From positions 2,294,001-2,358,000 of the forward strand of contig NZ_CP076061.1 of the NCBI RefSeq assembly GCF_018729255.1: 64,000 nucleotides of DNA. Direction: 5' to 3'. Of this stretch, positions 19,349 to 29,100 are shown one piece after another (the first letter of the stretch is position 1; every line of letters starts with the position of its first letter). The stretch comes from Cupriavidus sp. EM10. GTDB taxonomy: Bacteria; Pseudomonadota; Gammaproteobacteria; Burkholderiales; Burkholderiaceae. A model generated the notes under the pieces. The model saw only the letters and a list, made by a program, of their open reading frames with translations. It made no database searches and was not told the DNA's origin. The position numbers and the translations under genes were made by a program.

Positions 19349-19400
19349 GATCGTGTAGAGGCTAACTTGTATTGAGTTGTTCTATAACATCCTATACAAG
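19332..19400. promoter_or_regulatory. Candidate GntR operator cluster (ATACAAG half-sites)
   Basis: CTTGTAT at 19366-19372 and ATACAAG at 19394-19400 form an inverted repeat in front of the GntR gene. The longer word TGTATTGAG occurs twice in direct orientation (19334-19342 and 19368-19376), 34 bp apart, the first copy inside the regulator's start region. HutC-type regulators bind short AT-rich palindromes, so autoregulation is likely. Seen directly; the binding protein is inferred from position. Confidence 0.5.
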
Positions 19401-19594
19401 ATGCTCGAAACAGCAAGAACTGAAATGTGCGGCAGTCATCGCTGTCCACCGGTTCTTGATGTGATTTAGCCTTTTTACTATCAAAAAGTCATCGCCAACC
19501 AAGAAAAATGAGACGAAATAAGGAGAATTGGCTCATTTTTGCCGCCCTGGAGATTTGACCTTGCACGCCGGCGTTGCCTAACATGACCTATATC

Positions 19595-19609
19595 GTATTA
19601 ATACAAGAT
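19595..19609. promoter_or_regulatory. Palindrome before the SulP gene, sharing the ATACAAG word
   Basis: GTATTAATAC (19595-19604) is a perfect 10-bp palindrome that runs into ATACAAGAT, the same word found in the GntR upstream sites. It ends about 10 bp before the SulP start codon, so binding would occlude the SulP ribosome site or promoter. This suggests that the GntR protein represses the SulP transporter gene as well. Confidence 0.45.
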
Positions 19610-19618
19610 AGGTCCCCC

Positions 19619-21441
19619 ATGCGCGTCATAAGTAGTCAAAACACCACTTCATTGATCGCCAATCTGGGGCGATGGGTGCCGGCATGGGTGCAGGGCGTGA
19701 CGGTGGGGACGGCCCGGGCCGATTTGCTTGCGGGGCTGCTTGGCGCCGTGCTCGCACTGCCCCAAGGGGTGGCGTTCGCCACCCTGGCCGGATTGCCGCC
19801 GCAGTACGGCATCTACAGCGCCGTGGTGCCCTGTGTGGTGGCCGCGCTGTTTGGATCGAGCCGGCATGTCGTATCCGGACCAACCAATGCCAACTCGCTG
19901 GCACTTTTCGCCATGATCAGTCCGCTGGCGGTGGCCGGCAGTCCCGAATATGTCGGGCTTGCACTGGGCGTCACGGTGCTGGTCGGTGCGCTTCAGCTTG
20001 GCATTGGCCTGTTCCGTCTGGGATCGCTCGCAAACTTCATTTCGCCCTCGGTGCTGCTCGGATTTACATGCGGCGCGGCAATGCTGATTGCGCTCTTTGC
20101 ACTGAAGGACATTTTCGGGTTGCAGCTTCCGCCAGGCACCTCCGCATTTGGGGTGCTGCGATTCCTGGCGACCCATGTCGATACCATCAACTGGAGTGCC
20201 AGCATCGTCGCCGGGGGACATTGCTGGCGACGTTGCTGGTCAAGCGGCTGATGCCGCGGATGCCGTTCATGCTGCTCGGGCTGATGACCGGATTTGGCGT
20301 GGCCTTTCTGCTCAATCATTCGCCGGCGTCCTGGAGTCAGCACGTCGGCGTTGTCGGCCCGATTCCCTCGGCGATTCCGCCGTTCCGGGTTCCCCAGCTT
20401 TCCTGGCAAGCCCTGCCTGATCTGCTGGGGTTGGCATCGGCCCTGACCATCGTGGCGATCGGGCAGTCGATCTCCATTGCCAAGGCCGTCGCGCTGCGGT
20501 CCGGGCAGCAGATCGACAGCAACCGGGAGATCATTGGTCAGGGCTTGTCGAACATCGTCGGCGGGTTCTTCTCCTCCTACGTGTCGTGCGGATCGCTCAA
20601 TCGCTCGATGCCCAACTATGAAGCGGGCGCGAAGACGCCCTTGGCGTGCGTGTTTGCCGCGATTTTGCTCGTGGCGCTGGTGTCCGTCAGCGCGGCAGTG
20701 CTCGAGCAGATTCCACTGGCCGCGATCGGGGCCATGCTGCTGCTCGTCGCGTGGAGCCTTTTCGATGTCGCAAGACTGCGGCAGATTTCGCGTCTGAGCC
20801 GGATCGAGTTCGGTATTGCCATCGCCACGCTGCTGGCCACGTTGCTACTGCGCCTGGAGGTGGCGGTGTTGCTGGGCACGGCGCTGTCGCTGGGCGCCTA
20901 TCTGTACCAGACATCCCGACCGGCCGTCCGCGATCTGCTCCCGGACGCTGAGAGCGGGGCGCGACATTTCCGGCCGACCGATGAGTTGCCCGATACCGCG
21001 CTGCAATGTCCCCAGCTTCGCCTTGTACGCATCGAGGGTGCGTTGTTCTTTGGCGCCGTGCCCCATGTGAAGCAGAAGTTGCAGAAGGATGAGGCGCCTC
21101 AGCGTCGACATGTTCTCGCCATGGTGAAGAGCATGAACTTTGTTGACTTGGCGGCCGCTGAGATGTGGGACAAGGAACTGACAGACCTGCGCGCTGCCGG
21201 CGGCGACCTGTATTTTCACCGCCCCAGACGGCAAGTCATGGAGACGTGGATGCGCAGTGGCTTCCTTGCCAGACTGGGCAGGCAGAACGTCTTCGCAACC
21301 AAGCACGATGCACTGCAGCATATTGTGCCGCGGCTGAATCCCGACATATGTGCGACGTGCAAGGCACGAGTCTTCAAGGAATGCAGCGGGGCGCCGGCCC
21401 CGCGTGAAACGCGTCAGACGGGGGAGGCGTCCTCCGCATAG
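19619..21441 (+). CDS. SulP-family anion transporter with C-terminal STAS domain (one frame break)
   Basis: Inner-membrane SulP transporter, 607 aa when repaired. The membrane domain begins with LLAGLLGAVLALPQGVAFATLAGLPPQYGI (visible over residues 36-65), includes SSRHVVSGPTNANSL and GQGLSNIVGGFFSSYVSCGSLNRS, and is followed by a STAS domain (LRLVRIEGALFFGAV, KSMNFVDLAAAEMW). The C-terminus has a CxxC (DICATCKARVFKEC). One base is missing in the G run 20213-20217. SulP proteins carry sulfate, bicarbonate, dicarboxylates or related anions. Divergence from the GntR regulator suggests an organic anion taken up for the AcnX pathway. The tail overlaps the convergent IclR gene by 28 bp. Confidence 0.85.
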
Positions 21442-22201
21442 AAAAGCGGGTAGAGACGCTGCGCGGCCTCCTGCAGCAGGGGCAACTGCGTCCGCAGTTG
21501 CGTGAGGGTGGTCCGTGCGGTCGCCGCGTGGCAGACCAGTGCGACATTGCAGCGTTGGCCGGGAAGCGCGATCGGCACGGCCAGTCCCACCATGCCCGTA
21601 ACGAACTCTTCCTCGTCCAGTCCGATACGCTGCGCCGCCAGCTTGTCGAGCTCGGCCGTCAAGGTGGGGCGACTCACAAAGGTCTGCGGTGTCATGCGAT
21701 TCAACGTAATGCGATCGAGCAGCGCTTCTCGTTCGAGCTTCGGAAGCTGGGACAGAAACAGCTTGCCGCCGGCGGTGCAGTGCAACGGATGTCGGGAACC
21801 GAGCTCCAGATGCATGCGCAGGGGCTGGCTGGTTTCGACACGGTCCAGATACAGCACCCGATCTCCGTCGAAGGCGGACAGGTTACACGTTTCGCCCAGT
21901 CGATCCACGAGGCCGCGCAGCACGCTGCGAGACAGCCTGCGGAACGCGCTGTTGCCCAGGACAGCCGTGGACAACTGCGTACTGCGGGGCCAGGGATCAG
22001 GCCTCGTTCGCCGGGCATCCGCACCAGGAATCGGTTGGCCACAAGGACATCCACCAAGCGGCCGGCAGATGCCTTCGGGATGTCCAGTCGCATGGCTATT
22101 TGCCCGATGGTTACCGACTCAGACGCGCTGGCGACACATTCCAGCATGCGCAGGATCCGCAGCATCTTGTGTTCGGGGGAGATCTGTTGGTCGTCGTCCA
22201 T
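21414..22201 (-). CDS. IclR-family transcriptional regulator (one frame break)
   Basis: 262-aa regulator when repaired. The N-terminal winged helix is MLECVASASESVTIGQIAMRL with DIPKASAGRLVDVLVANRFLV; the effector domain contains GETCNLSAFDGDRVLYLDRVE, LHCTAGGKLFLS and EEFVTGMVGLAVPI. One base is missing in the run GGGG at 21986-21989. It is divergent from the GMC oxidoreductase operon (180 bp between starts) and is therefore its probable regulator. IclR proteins usually sense the substrate of the adjacent catabolic operon. Confidence 0.85.
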
Positions 22202-22381
22202 GACTTGGCTTTCGGGGGCGATAAGCGAATACGAGCCGTGATTGCGATTTTCGGCTCAGTTTCTGCGAGTTTGGGTGGTTCTTCTTGAGACGGCCGCCGC
22301 GGAAGATAAAGATACTAAGACAAGCACCTCTGCATCGCAACGCGTCTCAGAGGCAAGCAAATCATAACGGAGACAACAGCC

Positions 22382-24078
22382 ATGCGGACATTCGACTACG
22401 TCATCGTCGGCGCCGGTTCTGCCGGATGCGTCCTTGCCAATCGCCTGACCGCCAACGGTCGGTACACAGTGTGCCTGCTCGAGGCCGGTCCCAAAGACAG
22501 CTACCCGTGGATCCATGTACCCATCGGCTACGCCAAGACGATGCAGCACGACGAGTACAACTGGCGTTTCTATACCGACCCCGAGCCGGAACTCGGGAAC
22601 CGGCAGATTTATCAGCCGCGCGGCCGCACGCTTGGCGGCTCCAGTTCCATCAACGGCCTGATCTACATCCGGGGTCAGCAGCGCGACTACGACGAGTGGG
22701 CCTCGCTCGGCAACGCGGGTTGGTCGTGGGCGGACTGTCTGCCGTACTTCCGCAAGCTCGAGACCAACGACCTCGGTGGTTCGCAGACGCGGGGGATGCG
22801 GGGCCGATGCATGCGACGAGCGTGCCGCCTGGCAATGAACTGGTCGACGCCTTCATCGCTGCGTCGCAACAGCTTGGCGTCAGGCGCGTGAATGACTTCA
22901 ATACCGGTGACCAGGAGGGCGTCGGTTACTTCCAGCTCAGCACGCGCAAGGGCTTCCGTTGTTCGACGGCGGTGGGCTATCTCAAGCCGGCCATGCCGCG
23001 AAGCAACCTGCATGTCGAGACCGAAGCGCAGGCCGCCCAGATCCTGTTTGCGGACAAGCGGGCGGTTGGCGTGAAGTATCGCCAGGCGGGGCAGTTCAAG
23101 GAGGTACGCGCTCGGCGGGAAGTGTTGCTGTGCGCCGGTGCCATTCAGTCGCCCCAGCTTCTGCAGCTTTCCGGCGTGGGTCCCCGCGGGTTGCTCGAGC
23201 AGTTCGGCATCCAGCCGGTCCACTACCTCGAAGGCGTCGGGGAGAACCTGCAGGATCATTTGCAGGTGCGCTTGATGTACGAGGTGACCAAGCCGATTAC
23301 GACGAACGATCTGATGCGTTCGCCATGGGGCAAGGCGAAGATGGGGTTGCAGTGGCTGTTGACCCGGAGTGGTCCGCTTGCTGTCGGGATCAACATGGGC
23401 GGGATGTTCTGTCGCGCGCTGCCGGAAGAGAATGCGACGCCGGACATCCAGTTTCACTTCGCCAATCTCTCGGCCGACAGCACCGCGGGCGCTGTACATG
23501 ACTTCCCCGGCTGCACCTACTCGATCTGCCAGCTCCGGCCGGAATCGCGTGGGCACGTGCGCATCAATTCTCGGGATCCCTTCCAGGCCCCCAGTATTGT
23601 CGCGAACTACCTGACCACCGAGACAGACCGCCGCACCACGATTGCCGGCGTGAAGTTTGCGCGGCGGGTCGCAGCCGCGAGCGCCATGGCGCCATATATG
23701 AAGCGGGAGTATCGGCCGGGTCCCGATGTGGTGACCAACGATGAGATCCTGCAGTTCTGCCGTGAGTACGCCACCACCATTTTCCATCCGTCCGGGACGG
23801 CCAAAATGGGCCTGGCGGAGGATCCAGGTGCCGTGGTGAACAATCGACTGGAAGTGCATGGGATGTCCGGCCTGCGCGTCATCGACTGCTCCATCATGCC
23901 GACCCTCATCTCTGGCAACACCAACATCCCGACGGTCATGATCGCTGAGAAGGCCGCCGACATCATCCTGGATGCGGCCGCGAACGCCGATCGGGCCATC
24001 ACGCTTGAGACGCTTGCGAAGACATCGTCGGCCGCGCATGCGGTGAAGGAGGAGGTCATCGCCAGCATTCGCTCGTAA
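22382..24078 (+). CDS. GMC-family FAD oxidoreductase (choline dehydrogenase-like; one frame break)
   Basis: 565 aa when repaired. The FAD-binding Rossmann motif is DYVIVGAGSAGCVLANRL at residues 5-22, GMC signature 1 is in GRTLGGSSSINGLIYIRG, signature 2 in CAGAIQSPQLLQLSGVG, and the C-terminal active site contains FHPSGTAKMG with the conserved histidine and IPTLISGNTNIPTVMIAEKAA (PTLISGNTNIPT visible). One base is missing in the G run 22791-22795. It oxidises a primary alcohol to an aldehyde. It is first in a plus-strand set with an MHS transporter, a split TPP decarboxylase and a DUF779 protein, so an alcohol/oxo-acid catabolic pathway is likely. Confidence 0.87.
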
Positions 24079-24158
24079 ATGTCAGGTAGTTAGGATCAAG
24101 TTCATTCCGAAGGAATAGCGTGGGACACACCACGCGTCCTTCAGACGAGGAGACAAAC

Positions 24159-25508
24159 ATGAAAACCAACCCCAAGGCACTTCGCCGTGTCGCGACTGCT
24201 AGCGTCATCGGCGCCATCATCGAGTGGTACGACTTCTTTCTCTATGGTGTCGTCGCGAGCCTTGTGCTCAACAAGCTGTACTTTCCCAACAGCGACCCGG
24301 CCACGGCCACCATGCTCGCCTACGCGACCTTCGCGGTTGGTTTCGTGGCCCGTCCGCTCGGTGGCATCATCTTCGGCCACTTTGGCGACAAGGTCGGCCG
24401 GAAGAGCGTACTGGTCATCACGCTTATGATCATGGGGCTGTCCACGGTGGCCATCGGCCTGGTGCCGACCTATGCGCAGATCGGGTACTGGGCTCCAGGG
24501 ATCCTGCTGTTCCTGCGTGTGCTCCAGGGGATTGGACTGGGCGGGGAGTGGGGCGGTGCCGTGCTGATGGCGTACGAGTGTGCACCGGAAGAGAAGCGTG
24601 GCTTTTATGCCAGCCTGCCGCAGATTGGTCTGTCTATTGGGGTGCTGTTGTCCGCCGGCATCATCGGCGCGCTGTCGGTCGCGCTGACCGACGCGCAGTT
24701 CATGGCCTGGGGCTGGCGCGTTGCATTCGGCATTTCATTCTTGTTCGTGCTGTTCGGCATGTGGGTGCGGCTGAACGTGATGGAATCGCCGGAGTTCGCC
24801 GAGATGAAGCAGAGTCACGGCGAGGCCCGCGTGCCGTTTGTCGACATGCTCAAGCGTTTCCCTGGCAACGTGGTACTGGGCCTCGGCGCCCGGCACATTG
24901 ATGGGGTGTTCTTCAACATCTTCAGCGTCTTCACGATCAGCTACCTGACGTCCAAGATCGGCATGACCCGCGAGGATGCGCTGACCGGCGTCGGCATCGG
25001 GGCCTTCGTGCTGACGATCTTCATCCCGATCTTCGGCTATCTGTCGGACCGACTGGGACGCCAGCGCCTGTATGCGGTCGCGGCCATTCTGACGGCGCTG
25101 TCGGTATATCCCGCATTCTGGGCGTTCACCCATTCGAATGGTGATCGCACGCTGGTGTGGGCCGCCATTGCGCTGCCGTACGGCATCTTGTACGCCGCGG
25201 TGTATGGGACGGTAGCGGTATTCCTGTGCGATCTGTTCGATGCACGGGTGCGTTACACCGGGATCTCGTTTGTCTATCAAGTTTCAAGCATTACGGCAGG
25301 CGGTATGACGCCAATCATCGCCACCTATCTAGTCACGATCAATGGCGGCGATCCGTGGTACGTCTGCGCCTATGTCGTGATCTCGGGACTGCTCTCTTCG
25401 CTGTGCGCGTTCGCCATCGGCCGGCGCATGAAGAAGGCGCACGACACCTTCGAGCAGGAACGGGCCCGCAGTGGACGTCCGGCGCTCAAAAAATCCATCA
25501 GCATGTAA
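24159..25508 (+). CDS. MFS transporter, metabolite:H+ symporter (MHS) family
   Basis: Intact 449-aa MHS-type transporter (ShiA/KgtP/ProP group). ATG 24159 has the ribosome site AGGAG 8 bp upstream. Typical are IGAIIEWYDFFLYG in helix 1, GHFGDKVGRKSVLVITL in the loop 2-3 motif, GIGLGGEWGGAVLMAYE in helix 4-5 and GYLSDRLGRQRLY in the loop 8-9 repeat. It likely imports the organic acid or alcohol processed by the neighbouring GMC oxidoreductase and TPP decarboxylase. Confidence 0.87.
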   Translation: MKTNPKALRRVATASVIGAIIEWYDFFLYGVVASLVLNKLYFPNSDPATATMLAYATFAVGFVARPLGGIIFGHFGDKVGRKSVLVITLMIMGLSTVAIGLVPTYAQIGYWAPGILLFLRVLQGIGLGGEWGGAVLMAYECAPEEKRGFYASLPQIGLSIGVLLSAGIIGALSVALTDAQFMAWGWRVAFGISFLFVLFGMWVRLNVMESPEFAEMKQSHGEARVPFVDMLKRFPGNVVLGLGARHIDGVFFNIFSVFTISYLTSKIGMTREDALTGVGIGAFVLTIFIPIFGYLSDRLGRQRLYAVAAILTALSVYPAFWAFTHSNGDRTLVWAAIALPYGILYAAVYGTVAVFLCDLFDARVRYTGISFVYQVSSITAGGMTPIIATYLVTINGGDPWYVCAYVVISGLLSSLCAFAIGRRMKKAHDTFEQERARSGRPALKKSISM

Positions 25509-25525
25509 CGAATTGGTGAATTCAA

Positions 25526-26086
25526 ATGGACATCCAACATTCTCGATACTCGGTCACGGCCGCATCGATTCTCGGTGAATTCAAGCGCTGTGGTATCACG
25601 CATGTGGTCACGGTGCCGGATATGCTGCAGATCGCGCTGCATAAGCTGCTGGAAGATCCGGCGTGCGGCATTACGGTCATTCCAACCACGACGGAGGACC
25701 AGGCCATCGAAGTCGCCTCGGGTCTCTATGCGGGCGGCAAGCGGGCGGTGGTTCTGATGCAGAACCAGGGCCTGTTCGCCTCGATCAACAGCATTCGCGC
25801 ATTGGGTCTGGACTCGAAGATTCCGCTGCTGATGCTGGTCGGTCAGTTCGGCCGGGAGTTTTCGAATCTCGGCGACGACCCCAGGAAATCAAAACGGCGC
25901 ATGGTAAGAATTCTGGAGCCACTTCTGGAGACGCTGGACATTCCTTACTGGCGGTTGGAAGGCCCGGCGGATGTTGGTGGCGTATCGAAAGCATGGGATG
26001 CCGCCCAGGCGCGCAGCGGTCCCGCCGTGGCCATCGCGGGGCATTTTGTCGGATGGTCGCAACCCAGTGAAATTGCGTCGGCGTAA
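25526..26086 (+). CDS. Split TPP-dependent decarboxylase, alpha subunit (sulfopyruvate/phosphonopyruvate decarboxylase-like PYR domain)
   Basis: 186-aa thiamine-diphosphate PYR-domain protein, similar in layout to the alpha subunit of sulfopyruvate decarboxylase (ComD). The activating glutamate is in PTTTEDQAIEVASGLYAGG, followed by VVLMQNQGLFASINSI and the conserved GQFGREF. It starts 17 bp after the MHS transporter gene and 18 bp before the beta subunit. The PYR and PP domains are separate genes, as in ComDE. Substrate is unknown; 3-sulfopyruvate, phosphonopyruvate or another 2-oxo acid are possible. Confidence 0.8.
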   Translation: MDIQHSRYSVTAASILGEFKRCGITHVVTVPDMLQIALHKLLEDPACGITVIPTTTEDQAIEVASGLYAGGKRAVVLMQNQGLFASINSIRALGLDSKIPLLMLVGQFGREFSNLGDDPRKSKRRMVRILEPLLETLDIPYWRLEGPADVGGVSKAWDAAQARSGPAVAIAGHFVGWSQPSEIASA

Positions 26087-26104
26087 GGGCGAAGGGGAAT
26101 CAAG

Positions 26105-26704
26105 ATGAACATGAAGACAATCGAGGCCTGTGAGGTCATCCAACAGACCGCGCCGGACGCCATCTATGTCACGACGATGGGTGCCATGAACGGCATGGAC
26201 AAGCTCGAGGTTGATGTGCTCAGCGTAGCCTGTGTGCCGCTGATGGGCGGTGCCGCGTCCCTGGGTCTCGGCATCGCATTGGCCAGGCCGGACAAGACGG
26301 TGCTCGTGCTCGACGGTGACGCCAGTCTGTTAATGGAATTGGGAGGTCTGGTTACCGTCGCGCAGGCGGCTCCCGAGAACTTTTTGCATGTGGTGTTCAA
26401 CAACAGCATTCAGTTCAGCGGGTTGGGCAATCTCGAGACTCCTGGGAGCGCGGTCGCCGATTTCCCGGCCATGGCCAAAGCCGCCGGATATCGTTCGACT
26501 TGGCGCTTCGCTAGTGTCGACGAACTGACACAGCAGCTTCCCGGCATTCTTGCCGGCCCGGCGCCGGCGTTTATTGAACTCGCGGTCGAATCCGAAGTAC
26601 CCAAGCTCGGCACCGATTTCCCGGCGGTGGAGATGACCGATGCGCGCTTCACGCGGATGGGAGACGAGCTGCGGCGCATTCGCGCTGCACTGGCCGTCGT
26701 CTGA
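26105..26704 (+). CDS. Split TPP-dependent decarboxylase, beta subunit (PP domain)
   Basis: 199-aa PP-domain partner of the preceding gene. The TPP/Mg-binding motif runs from LDGDASLLMELGGL to VVFNNS (GDG...NN). The N-terminal MGAMNGMD and MGGAASLGLGIALA match the ComE and phosphonopyruvate-decarboxylase beta families. With the alpha subunit it should form the active site at the subunit interface. Downstream is a DUF779 protein, which in other bacteria accompanies aldehyde dehydrogenases; an aldehyde product would fit. Confidence 0.82.
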   Translation: MNMKTIEACEVIQQTAPDAIYVTTMGAMNGMDKLEVDVLSVACVPLMGGAASLGLGIALARPDKTVLVLDGDASLLMELGGLVTVAQAAPENFLHVVFNNSIQFSGLGNLETPGSAVADFPAMAKAAGYRSTWRFASVDELTQQLPGILAGPAPAFIELAVESEVPKLGTDFPAVEMTDARFTRMGDELRRIRAALAVV

Positions 26705-26800
26705 CCTGCCCCGGAAAGTTTGCCCGCCTCCTCTGCGGTGTGTCGATGCGTCCGGCAACTCCGTCCCGCCGGACGCATCCTTTTTTCGACAGACAAAGCC

Positions 26801-27163
26801 ATGAATGCTCCAGCATCAGAGCGGGTCGTTGCCACGAAGTCAGCCGCCGCCCTTCTTAAGAAGCTTCAGGATGAATACGGCCCGTTGGTCCTGTATCAAC
26901 CGAAAGGGTGTGTTGGTCGGACGGGGCTGGCGTGCTTTCCGATCCGGGAGTTTCTACCGGGTGCGAACGAACTGAAGATCGCCGAAATTGCTGGCGCGGC
27001 GTTCTACATCCGCCACGATGACCTCGGCGATCTGAAGACGAAGCAGATCGTTGTCGATGCGGGACCGGGGAGCGGGGGACTGTTCGCCTTGGAACGACGG
27101 TTGGGGGTCCGCTTCTTTGCGCGCTTGCGCCGGGTTGCGCCATCGCGTGGTCTGGCGGCGTAG
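26801..27163 (+). CDS. DUF779 family protein
   Basis: 120-aa protein aligning along its length with DUF779, small proteins usually found next to aldehyde dehydrogenase genes. The family motif GGCC-x-G-S-x-P-x-C-Y-P appears here as GCVGRTGLACFP, so one of the paired cysteines is replaced by valine while the later cysteine remains. The C-terminal half keeps LKTKQIVVDAGPGSGGLFALE and VRFFARLR. It is 96 bp after the beta subunit gene and may be cotranscribed. The function of the family is unknown. Confidence 0.7.
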   Translation: MNAPASERVVATKSAAALLKKLQDEYGPLVLYQPKGCVGRTGLACFPIREFLPGANELKIAEIAGAAFYIRHDDLGDLKTKQIVVDAGPGSGGLFALERRLGVRFFARLRRVAPSRGLAA

Positions 27164-27232
27164 CTTAGCGCATCCGGGGGTGCCCGCATCATTCGATCAC
27201 GGGCGACTTCTTTCACACACCGAAGTCGTCTT

Positions 27233-27541
27233 CTAGACCTCCTTGGTGTCGAATATGAGTAGGTCGGCGCCGGCCTGGGCAAAATTTGCGAGATCTGCGG
27301 CAGCGGCAGCGCCTTCCGGCGACGACATCCCCTGTTGGATGGCAGCCAGGGAATCAAAGCTTAACAGGGCCACCAAATGGAAGGGGGATTCACCCGTTGG
27401 ACTCGCTACCGGCCCACTGCTGATTTCATAGCTGCGCAAGCCCGGAATTTTCTTGGCGATCGGGACGTGATGAGCAAGGTAATAGGAATCGAAGGCCTGC
27501 TTGTCCGCAGGTTTCTTGTACAGCGCCATCAGCTTTGCCAT
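27233..27541 (-). CDS. EthD-domain protein
   Basis: 102-aa ferredoxin-like-fold protein of the EthD family, starting at ATG 27541 with ribosome site GGAGACGAAA. Family cues are MALYKKPADKQAFDSYYLAHHVPIAKKIPGL (visible over residues 4-34) with the conserved HHVP pair, YEISSGPVA, and the central LVALLSFDSL. EthD-like proteins accompany degradative oxidoreductases, and an M20 amidohydrolase gene lies upstream on the same strand. Role unknown. Confidence 0.82.
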   Translation of the reverse strand: MAKLMALYKKPADKQAFDSYYLAHHVPIAKKIPGLRSYEISSGPVASPTGESPFHLVALLSFDSLAAIQQGMSSPEGAAAAADLANFAQAGADLLIFDTKEV

Positions 27542-27644
27542 TTTCGTCTCCTGTTGTGAAACACTACTGTACGCGCGCACTGTTTGTTTGTCCGCGCGAC
27601 ACCGATGTAGAGCGGCTTTGTGCGGCACGTGCTCCCCGATACGC

Positions 27645-28832
27645 TCAGGTTGGCAGGAAGCGTCTTACCAAGTTTGTCCAGAACAGTGCGCCAACCCAAA
27701 GATTCTCATCGTTGAAATCGTATTTGTTATTGTGAAGCGGTGCGCTCTCGGTGCCGTTGCCCAGCCTAATGAAGCAACCCGGGCGCTCCTTCAGATAGAA
27801 CGCAAAATCTTCGCTTCCGGTTACCTGCGGAAAATCCTGAATAATGTGATCCGCGCCCATGGTCTCCGCCGCCACGTCCAGTACCAGTTCGGATTCGCAT
27901 TGGCTGTTGATCAGTACCGGATACCCGGGGCGATGAACGATCTCCACTTCCGCGCCATAGCAGGCTGCCTGGGATTCCAGAACCGTTCTAACCCGTTGGA
28001 CCATCAGGTTTCGGACATCTTCCGAGAATGTTCGGACACTGATCTTGAATTCGCTGGTCTCCGGAATGATGTTGGGCGCCGATCCGGCGTGAAAGGCGCC
28101 GACGGTGAGGACGGCAGATTCTGTCGGGGCGACATTCCGGGAGACGATGCTTTGGAGAGCAACCACCATGCTGCATCCGGTTAGGACGGGGTCAATCGAC
28201 TGATTTGGACGTGCGGCGTGTGCACCCTTTCCCCGGACGGTGACGAAGAATGCGTCGCTGGACGCCATGAACGGCCCTGGGCGGACGCCAAACGTACCCA
28301 CCGGAATTCCCGGATGGTTATGAATGCCGAAGATTGCATCGCAGGGGAAACGATCGAACAAGCCATCGGCGATCATCCGCTGTGCCCCGCTATTGACGCC
28401 AACTTCCTCGGCGGGCTGGAAGAGCACGTGTACGGTCCCATCAAACTGGCCCTTTTGCGCTATTTCTCTGGCGCCGCCTAGCAGCATGGCGGTATGCCCA
28501 TCGTGGCCGCAGGCATGCATGGTTCCTGCGTTCACGCTTTCATAAGGCAGGCCGGTGTTCTCTTGCATTGGAAGTGCGTCCATGTCGGCGCGCAACATGA
28601 TGGCGCGCTGACTGGTTCCCTTGCGGAGAGTCCCGACAATTCCTGTGCAGCCCACCTCTCTGGTAACCGTATAACCCCACAATTCGAGCAGTTCCGCGAC
28701 CTTTGCTGCCGTGGAAACTTCCTTGAACCCAAGCTCCGGATGCTGGTGGAGGTGATGCCGAATCGCTTTCAATTCCGAGAGCTCTGCGTGAGAGGGCGGA
28801 TCGCCGATGTAGGTCGATGCGGGATTCGTCAT
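27645..28832 (-). CDS. M20 family amidohydrolase (hippurate hydrolase-like)
   Basis: Intact metal-dependent amidohydrolase, 395 aa from ATG 28832 (MTNPASTYIG). Metal-site motifs are RADMDALP, MHACGHDGHTAMLLG, FQPAEEVGVNSGAQ and the C-terminal VTGSEDFAFYL; the dimerisation domain begins with GKGAHAARPNQSIDPV. It hydrolyses N-acyl amino acids or related amides, giving an amino acid and a carboxylate. It is divergent from an MHS-type transporter gene, which may import its substrate. Confidence 0.88.
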   Translation of the reverse strand: MTNPASTYIGDPPSHAELSELKAIRHHLHQHPELGFKEVSTAAKVAELLELWGYTVTREVGCTGIVGTLRKGTSQRAIMLRADMDALPMQENTGLPYESVNAGTMHACGHDGHTAMLLGGAREIAQKGQFDGTVHVLFQPAEEVGVNSGAQRMIADGLFDRFPCDAIFGIHNHPGIPVGTFGVRPGPFMASSDAFFVTVRGKGAHAARPNQSIDPVLTGCSMVVALQSIVSRNVAPTESAVLTVGAFHAGSAPNIIPETSEFKISVRTFSEDVRNLMVQRVRTVLESQAACYGAEVEIVHRPGYPVLINSQCESELVLDVAAETMGADHIIQDFPQVTGSEDFAFYLKERPGCFIRLGNGTESAPLHNNKYDFNDENLWVGALFWTNLVRRFLPT

Positions 28833-29075
28833 GGCGTCGAGATGGTAGGGCCACGCGACCGAAAGCACTGGACGGTGGCATTTGGGAGAGTGGTTGAAAT
28901 TCTGCCATATCCACTTGTGAAATAAAGTGCAAGCTAGCTTTCGTATAACTACAAACTAGATGTCATCGCGCTGTGATGAAATTGATCCTTTGGTGTTTTT
29001 GATTATAAAAATACCAGCGGTGGCGACCCCTGGTTTGGAAGGGGCGACGTGATTCTATAGCATGAAAAAGGATTG

Positions 29076-29091
29076 TTAGATTTCAATCTAA
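29076..29091. promoter_or_regulatory. Perfect 16-bp palindrome at the translation start of the MHS gene
   Basis: TTAGATTTCAATCTAA is a perfect palindrome with a 2-bp centre. It lies immediately before the ribosome site AAGGGG of the GTG-started transporter gene at 29101, in the 268-bp divergent region shared with the M20 gene. A repressor bound here would block expression of the transporter. The cognate regulator is not obvious in the window. Confidence 0.5.
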
Positions 29092-29100
29092 AGGGGTAGA

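Noticed and set aside
22687-24039. 450-codon minus-strand frame opposite the GMC oxidoreductase
   Set aside because: Arg/His-rich composition and full overlap with a well-supported gene.
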